Shown here piece after piece: positions 59,617 through 64,000 of a stretch of 64,000 nucleotides of DNA. The translations under genes were made by a program, and so were the position numbers. A model generated the notes under the pieces. It searched no databases, was not told the origin of the DNA, and saw nothing but the letters and a program-made list of their open reading frames with translations. This DNA is from Clitoria ternatea (lineage: Eukaryota > Streptophyta > Magnoliopsida > Fabales > Fabaceae), in NCBI GenBank assembly GCA_037962975.1, contig CM075671.1, forward strand, positions 156,911,501-156,975,500, given 5' to 3'. Numbering within the stretch: position 1 is the first letter of the stretch; each line of letters starts with the position of its first letter.

Positions 59617-59650
59617 TATATGTATGTGTATGTGTATGTGTATGTGTTTA
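59617..59650. repeat. (TATGTG)n microsatellite
   Basis: TATGTG is repeated about five times. The His/Ile-rich minus-strand frame across it is an artefact. Confidence 0.9.
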
Positions 59651-60736
59651 CTATGAGTTGTAAATAAAGAGACTTGTATGCCTATGATGATATCTTGATA
59701 AAGGCTTGGTGATAAATTGATGATTATATTGCAAAGCACATAAGTTGTTTATATGCATGTACACATAATCACAATATATTTGGATTCATCATTTTGAATG
59801 TATAACTCACTCTCCCATGTTGTCTCTTTTTAACATTGTGATGCAGAATTGTCATGGGATGAGATTATATTTTGAATCAAAGCTTTTAGGGAAGGTAAAT
59901 AGTGGTAATGGAATGCCTTGGCCGGCAACGATTGTTAATTATGGTGTTATGAATGAATTGTACAGATAATGTTAATGATTATTGGCTTTGATGGATATTG
60001 TGTACAAAGAAATATTGATAATTATTGACTTTATGGATATGTAAATGGCAAAGTAGATTAATGATGATGTTGATATCATTTTGAGGATCACATCGTCATT
60101 CTTATGTGTCTAATATCATATGATGCTTATACAAATGTAATTGTATGTCATTGTGATGGTAGTGATATTCATACCAATAAGGAATTGATGGATTGCAATT
60201 ATGAAATGATGTTGTACATGGAATCTTTTTGTGCATGTATATGTATTGATGATGTATGGCAATGAATTTGAACCACACTATATGTAATGAATGATATTTG
60301 GATTCATGCTTGGTGAAATTATGATTATTGTGATCATTGGAGATTATATATGAGATGTGTGGTTGAAGGAAATAGTGGACTTATATGTATATTGAGGAAG
60401 TGGATGGGTCATATTTTGATTCAAGAGGTTCTAGGACATGGGACTAGGGTGTACAAACTCTATTACATATTTGAAACTTGTTGGCATTGGTTTGAGACAT
60501 AATTGAAGTGGTTTGAATGGTTTTAGGCATGACATTGCTCATAAAATGCATTTTATGCATAATCCCATGTGTAGGCCTTATGTTTATGAATCCTTGAGTG
60601 AGATTGAGTCTAGCAAGTCTTAATTGATGAATGTTTTAATTCCCTACAAGGCTTAATGAAGATTGGATATGATTAGGATGGGTTTTGGTAAGCTAGACAC
60701 TCAAAAAAATCAGGTTTTTTTAACCATTCTATAGAA

Positions 60737-60892
60737 TTAATCGATTAGAGAGGTCCCTTAAATTAATTAAAGGCTTTCTACCAGCTCCAAGATCAATTTT
60801 TGACCAATTTAATCGATTAATCTGATCACTTAATCGATTAATCTGATCACTTAATCGATTAACAACTTTATGTTTATGTGTTAATCGATTTA
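60737..60892. repeat. TTAATCGATTAA array with exact 21-bp period
   Basis: Five copies of the AATCGATT core occur. The three central ones (60811-60818, 60832-60839, 60853-60860) are spaced exactly 21 bp, with the spacer TCTGATCAC repeated. The flanking copies lie near 60739 and 60883. The array lies just upstream of the copia D LTR; which element it belongs to is unclear. Confidence 0.92.
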
Positions 60893-60953
60893 GCCCTTCC
60901 CACTAATTAATTAAGCCACTGTTTTTGAACTAAGGGGCTATTCTAGACCGAAT

Positions 60954-62272
60954 TGTGTATTTGAATGTTGAAAACAGGTTTCGATAATGACAAATGCACA
61001 TGAACTTGAAAAGCTCCATAAATATCAAAAACAAGTGCAAAGAACACAAGAAAATTATGGAATCCAAAGACACGACCAAGAAACAATGAAGGACACGCTT
61101 CCAAATGATCAAAGAATCAAGAAAGAAATGCATGAAGATAAAGGAAAGGATCCATGAAGCAAATGAAACAAGAAAGCATCAAAAATCATGGAAAATCAAA
61201 AACAGCAACGTATGAATCGATTCATGAAAAGCATGAATCAATCCATAGGCCTGGAAGTCCCAAAAACACAAAACAGCAAGTCATGAATCGATTCACACTA
61301 ATCATGAATCGATTCACGTGAGTTCAAAATTGAAAATACCCAAAACAGCAAGTCATGAATCGATTCATAAATGTATGAATCGATTCACATAGTGGGAAAC
61401 ATCACTAAAAAGACAGATTTAAGTGGGAACCAAGCACCCAAAACCCACTACACGCAGAGACAAGCTGGAGCCACTATTTGCAACGGCTAGGAGAACCTTG
61501 GGACAACTTCAAAGCTCTATAAATTGCTCTCCAATCAAGAGGCAAAAAGACACAACAAGAAGCTACAATTCTTTACTTACTCTTGTGCTTTGTAAGCCCT
61601 CACTCTTGTATATTTTGAGATTTCATTTGCATATCCTCTCTTCTTGAGAGTTATAGATTTGAGAGAACCTTCACTTGTATATATACTCTATTAAGAGAGT
61701 CATTTCCTTGTAAACACTTCAAACACAAAGGTTTTTCACTCTAGGATTGAGTGGTCACAAAGGTTGGGGTTCAACCTTTGGGTATTGAGAGTTTGAGAGA
61801 TTGGGTGGGTTACCCTTTGCTAGTGAGGATTGAGTTCTTGAGTGTGGGACACTAGGAAGCTGCAATTGCTCATAGCTTGTATCTCTAAACTTCAATAGTG
61901 GAAATCCTCTAAGTGGGTTGCTTAGAGGCGAGACGTACACCGGTGTTGGTGGAACTCATTATATTGGTTTGCAAGCTCCTCTCCCTTACTCTTTTACTTT
62001 CATATACTGCAATTGGTTGATTTGTGTTGATTGATTGTGAATTGCATACTTGAGCTTGTCTAATTTGATATATTTCAAATATTGCCCACCAAGTGTTTGT
62101 TAAATTGCTTCAGCTATATTTATCTTTGTGGTGCATTGCATACTATCTTTAACTTGATTTCACTTGCATATTCTTGTAAACTTGGATATAAAAATCAAGT
62201 TCAAAGGCATTCCAATCAAAGTTTTTAAAACTCAATTCACCCCCCCTCTTGAGTATTGAGGCCACTTGAACA
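60954..62272 (+). mobile_element. 5' LTR of Ty1/copia element D (1319 bp)
   Basis: It starts TGTGTATTTGAATG and ends ACTTGAACA, five bases before the primer site. Start, middle (CACAAAGGTTGGGGTTCAAC) and end match the solo LTR at 20156-21985, which is about 510 bp longer. Palindrome pairs of the AATCGATT class lie at 61211-61390. A TATA-like box is near 61516. The 3' LTR is outside the window. Confidence 0.88.
61211..61390. repeat. Palindrome-pair array (GAATCGATTC class) in the copia D 5' LTR
   Basis: Three pairs are seen. The AATCGATT cores are at 61215/61236, 61286/61307 and 61358/61378, giving spacings of 21, 21 and 20 bp. Pair starts are 71-72 bp apart. Confidence 0.92.
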
Positions 62273-62277
62273 GCAAG

Positions 62278-62289
62278 TGGTATCAGAGC
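62278..62289 (+). other. Primer-binding site (tRNA-iMet) of copia D
   Basis: TGGTATCAGAGC, five bases after the LTR end. Confidence 0.92.
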
Positions 62290-62331
62290 TTGACTCTTGG
62301 TAAATTAAGCTTAACAGCTTCAAGAGACTAG

Positions 62332-63990
62332 ATGGCCTCAAGTTCTCACAACCTTTTTCCCGAGGGTGGTGCTAAAAACAGACCTCTCGCTTTCAATGGG
62401 GAAGGGTATGCGTTTTGGAAAGAAAGAATGAAAATCTTCATTCAATCTATTGATTTGAGAGTTTGGAATGCCATTGAAAATGGTCCTTATATACCAATGC
62501 ATACTATTGATAGTAAAAATGTTGAAAAACCTATGGATGAATGGACTAGTGATAAAGAAAAGAAAGTGCAATATGGTTATAAGGCAAAGAATCTCATCAC
62601 TATGGCATTAGGTCCGGATGAATTTTTTAGAATAATGACTTGTCAATCCGCTAAGGAAATGTGGGATACTCTACAAGTAACTCACGAAGGTACTAGCGAT
62701 GTGAAGGACTCCAAGATTAGTACCTTGACAAGTCAATATGAAAGTTTTAGAATAAACTCGGGGGAAACCATAGTAGAAATGTAGAAGAGATTTACTCTCA
62801 TTATTAATCATCTCATTACTCTTGGCAAAGTTTACACTAACAAAGAACTTGTGCATAAAGTTTTAAAAAGTCTTAGCAGGGAATGGCAACCACTTGTCAC
62901 AGCCATAAAACAATCTCCAAGCATCAATGAGATGTCTCTTGCAACACTCTTTGGGAAATTACAAGAGCAAGAGCAAGAACTAAAAGTCTTGAAGCTAGCG
63001 GAGGAAGAAGAAAAATCCTCCAAGAAGAAAGGCTTAGCTCTCAAGGCCACCCCTATACACGAAGAAGAATCGTGCAGTGATCTTGATGAAGAAGAAGAAT
63101 TTGGATTGTTTGTAAAAAGATTCGGAAAGTTCATGAGAAACAAACGATTCCAAAGGAACTTCAAAACACAAGGTAAGAAATCTACACCTAATGAATCATC
63201 TTCCTCACCTAATTGTTTTGAATATGGGAAAGAAGGACACTTCAAGGCCGATTGCCCAAATCTTAAAAAGAAGGGCAAAGAGAAAAAGGGAAGAAGAAGA
63301 GCTTATATCGCATGGGATGAAAACGAGATAAGTAGCTCAGATGACTCAGAAACTGAAGAGGTAAACCTTTGCCTCATGGCAAATCACCAAGAAGAAGATG
63401 ATGAGGTAAATCTTCATGACCTTGATAAGGGAGAATTACTTAATGCTTTTAATAAATTATATAAAAAATTTGTGAAAGTCTCTAATAGACTTAAGGTGTC
63501 TAGAAAAACTAGTGACACTCTAGAGATGCACCTTATGGAAGTGTGTAAAGAGAATGATTGTTTAAAAGAAGAACTGGAAAATGCCCAAACATGTTCTAAA
63601 AGTAAACCTTGTGATTTTGCTAAGAAATGCATTGATCTAGAAAATAAAGTCCTAGATCTAAACAAAACTTTAGAAAAATTTACAAATGGTAGAGATAATT
63701 TGAATGTACTTCTTGGAAACCAAAGATGCATGTTTGACAAAACCGGTTTAGGGTACAATTCCGCTAAAAAGGAAAAGCATTACAAAAACTTCTTTGTACC
63801 TCCTATGAAATCATCTTCGCCCTTTATGAAATGTAATCATTGCGGTTTTAAAGGTCATAACTCTTCGAATTTCAATGTTAGAAAATTAGGGCCAAAGGTT
63901 ATAAGAAAGGTGTGGGTTCCCAAAGGGACATTACCACAAGCTAACCTTAAAGGACCCAACATAAAATGGGTACCTAGTTCTCTAAACTGA
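62332..63990 (+). pseudogene. Copia D gag, one internal stop
   Basis: The ATG at 62332 starts MASSSHNLFPEGG. A UBN2-type gag core follows (FNGEGYAFWKERMKIFIQSI, then SAKEMWDTLQVTHEG). A TAG at 62782-62784 interrupts the frame, where the flanking sense suggests a CAG codon. Reading continues in the same frame through VYTNKELVHKVLKSL. An E/K-rich region leads to the zinc knuckle CFEYGKEGHFKADCP, in which the second Cys is Tyr. A long coiled-coil-like E/K/L-rich part (residues ~375-460) and a second zinc-like motif CNHCGFKGHNS come next. The end is VWVPKGTLP and a stop at 63990. SIRE-like copia is the best guess. Pol lies beyond the window. Confidence 0.87.
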
Positions 63991-64000
63991 TCTTGTTTTG

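Larger units (their letters stand above)
56204..60700 (+). mobile_element. F-related LTR, second copy (K2); end uncertain
   Basis: It starts TGTAACATCCCAAATTTTAG and follows the F LTR in order: GGTAATACCCAATT leader, GTATAACTCACTCTCCCATG near 59803, GCCTTGGCCGGCAACG near 59928, and CATGGGACTAGGGTGTAC near 60437. The F cassette of palindromes and CCGAGTG is not present at the corresponding place (about 58330-58600). Instead, a ~95-bp tandem repeat lies at 59101-59390. The end is not clear and lies somewhere between about 60500 and 60700. Short ORFs are unsupported. Confidence 0.7.

Noticed and set aside
59476..59739. Minus-strand frame with a run of HIHIHI
   Set aside because: It is produced by the TATGTG microsatellite.
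61423..61647. 74-codon frame in the copia D LTR
   Set aside because: It lies in an LTR between the palindrome array and the TATA region. There is no conserved counterpart in the solo LTR.

Overview
The window is plant nuclear DNA made almost entirely of nested, mostly decayed LTR retrotransposons. I find no host gene that I can support. The evidence for a plant is: Ty3/gypsy Athila, Tat/Ogre, Tekay-like and Reina-like polyproteins; Ty1/copia gag-pol; an Athila primer-binding site that complements plant tRNA-Asp; and tRNA-iMet primer-binding sites in three other elements. A dicot, perhaps a legume, fits the Ogre-like and long-LTR content, but that is inference.

Layout. (1) 1-14933: two Athila copies lie tail to tail. 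The + copy (A1: 1-349 and 4391-~7060) is interrupted by a 5'-truncated Tekay-type chromovirus (B: 350-4390, with its 3' LTR at 2001-4390). The - copy (A2: ~7420-14933) keeps gag-pol, PBS and 5' LTR but carries many stop codons. Together the pol genes form a ~2.6 kb inverted repeat. (2) 14934-16243: truncated LTR with a dense array of paired palindromes. (3) 16244-23581: 3' part of a Tat/Ogre element with a long LTR, which contains a copia solo LTR (20156-21985, TSD TCATT) and a 44-codon membrane-type ORF. (4) 23582-25279: 3' end of an Athila-like element. (5) 25280-25925: gypsy fragment E(-). (6) 25926-47142: Ty1/copia element C, split by a complete 13.6 kb non-autonomous element F (32233-45810, TSD GGACA). 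F has ~5.74 kb LTRs and a 2.1 kb non-coding core. (7) 47143-49758: F-related LTR on the - strand with a 75-bp tandem array. (8) 49759-52288: Reina-like element G, inserted into gypsy E(+) (52289-~53855). (9) 53856-~60700: two more F-related LTRs. (10) 60954-64000: 5' LTR, PBS and gag of copia element D, running off the window.

The most striking signal is not a gene. Several unrelated LTRs carry iterated short palindromes arranged in pairs whose centres lie 19-22 bp apart, most often 20-21 bp. One class resembles CTCGCTCAAGCGAG (Athila, F, the 15 kb LTR). A second resembles TGAATCGATTCA (copia D LTRs). A third, TTAATCGATTAA, has an exact 21-bp period beside copia D. In F the palindrome pairs flank a ~1 kb block rich in CCGAGTG. 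This cassette appears to be missing from the sister LTR at 56204-~60700. Coordinates for LTR ends are read by eye from TG..CA/TA termini, PBS, PPT and TSDs. Homology calls rest on recognised motifs, not on database searches.
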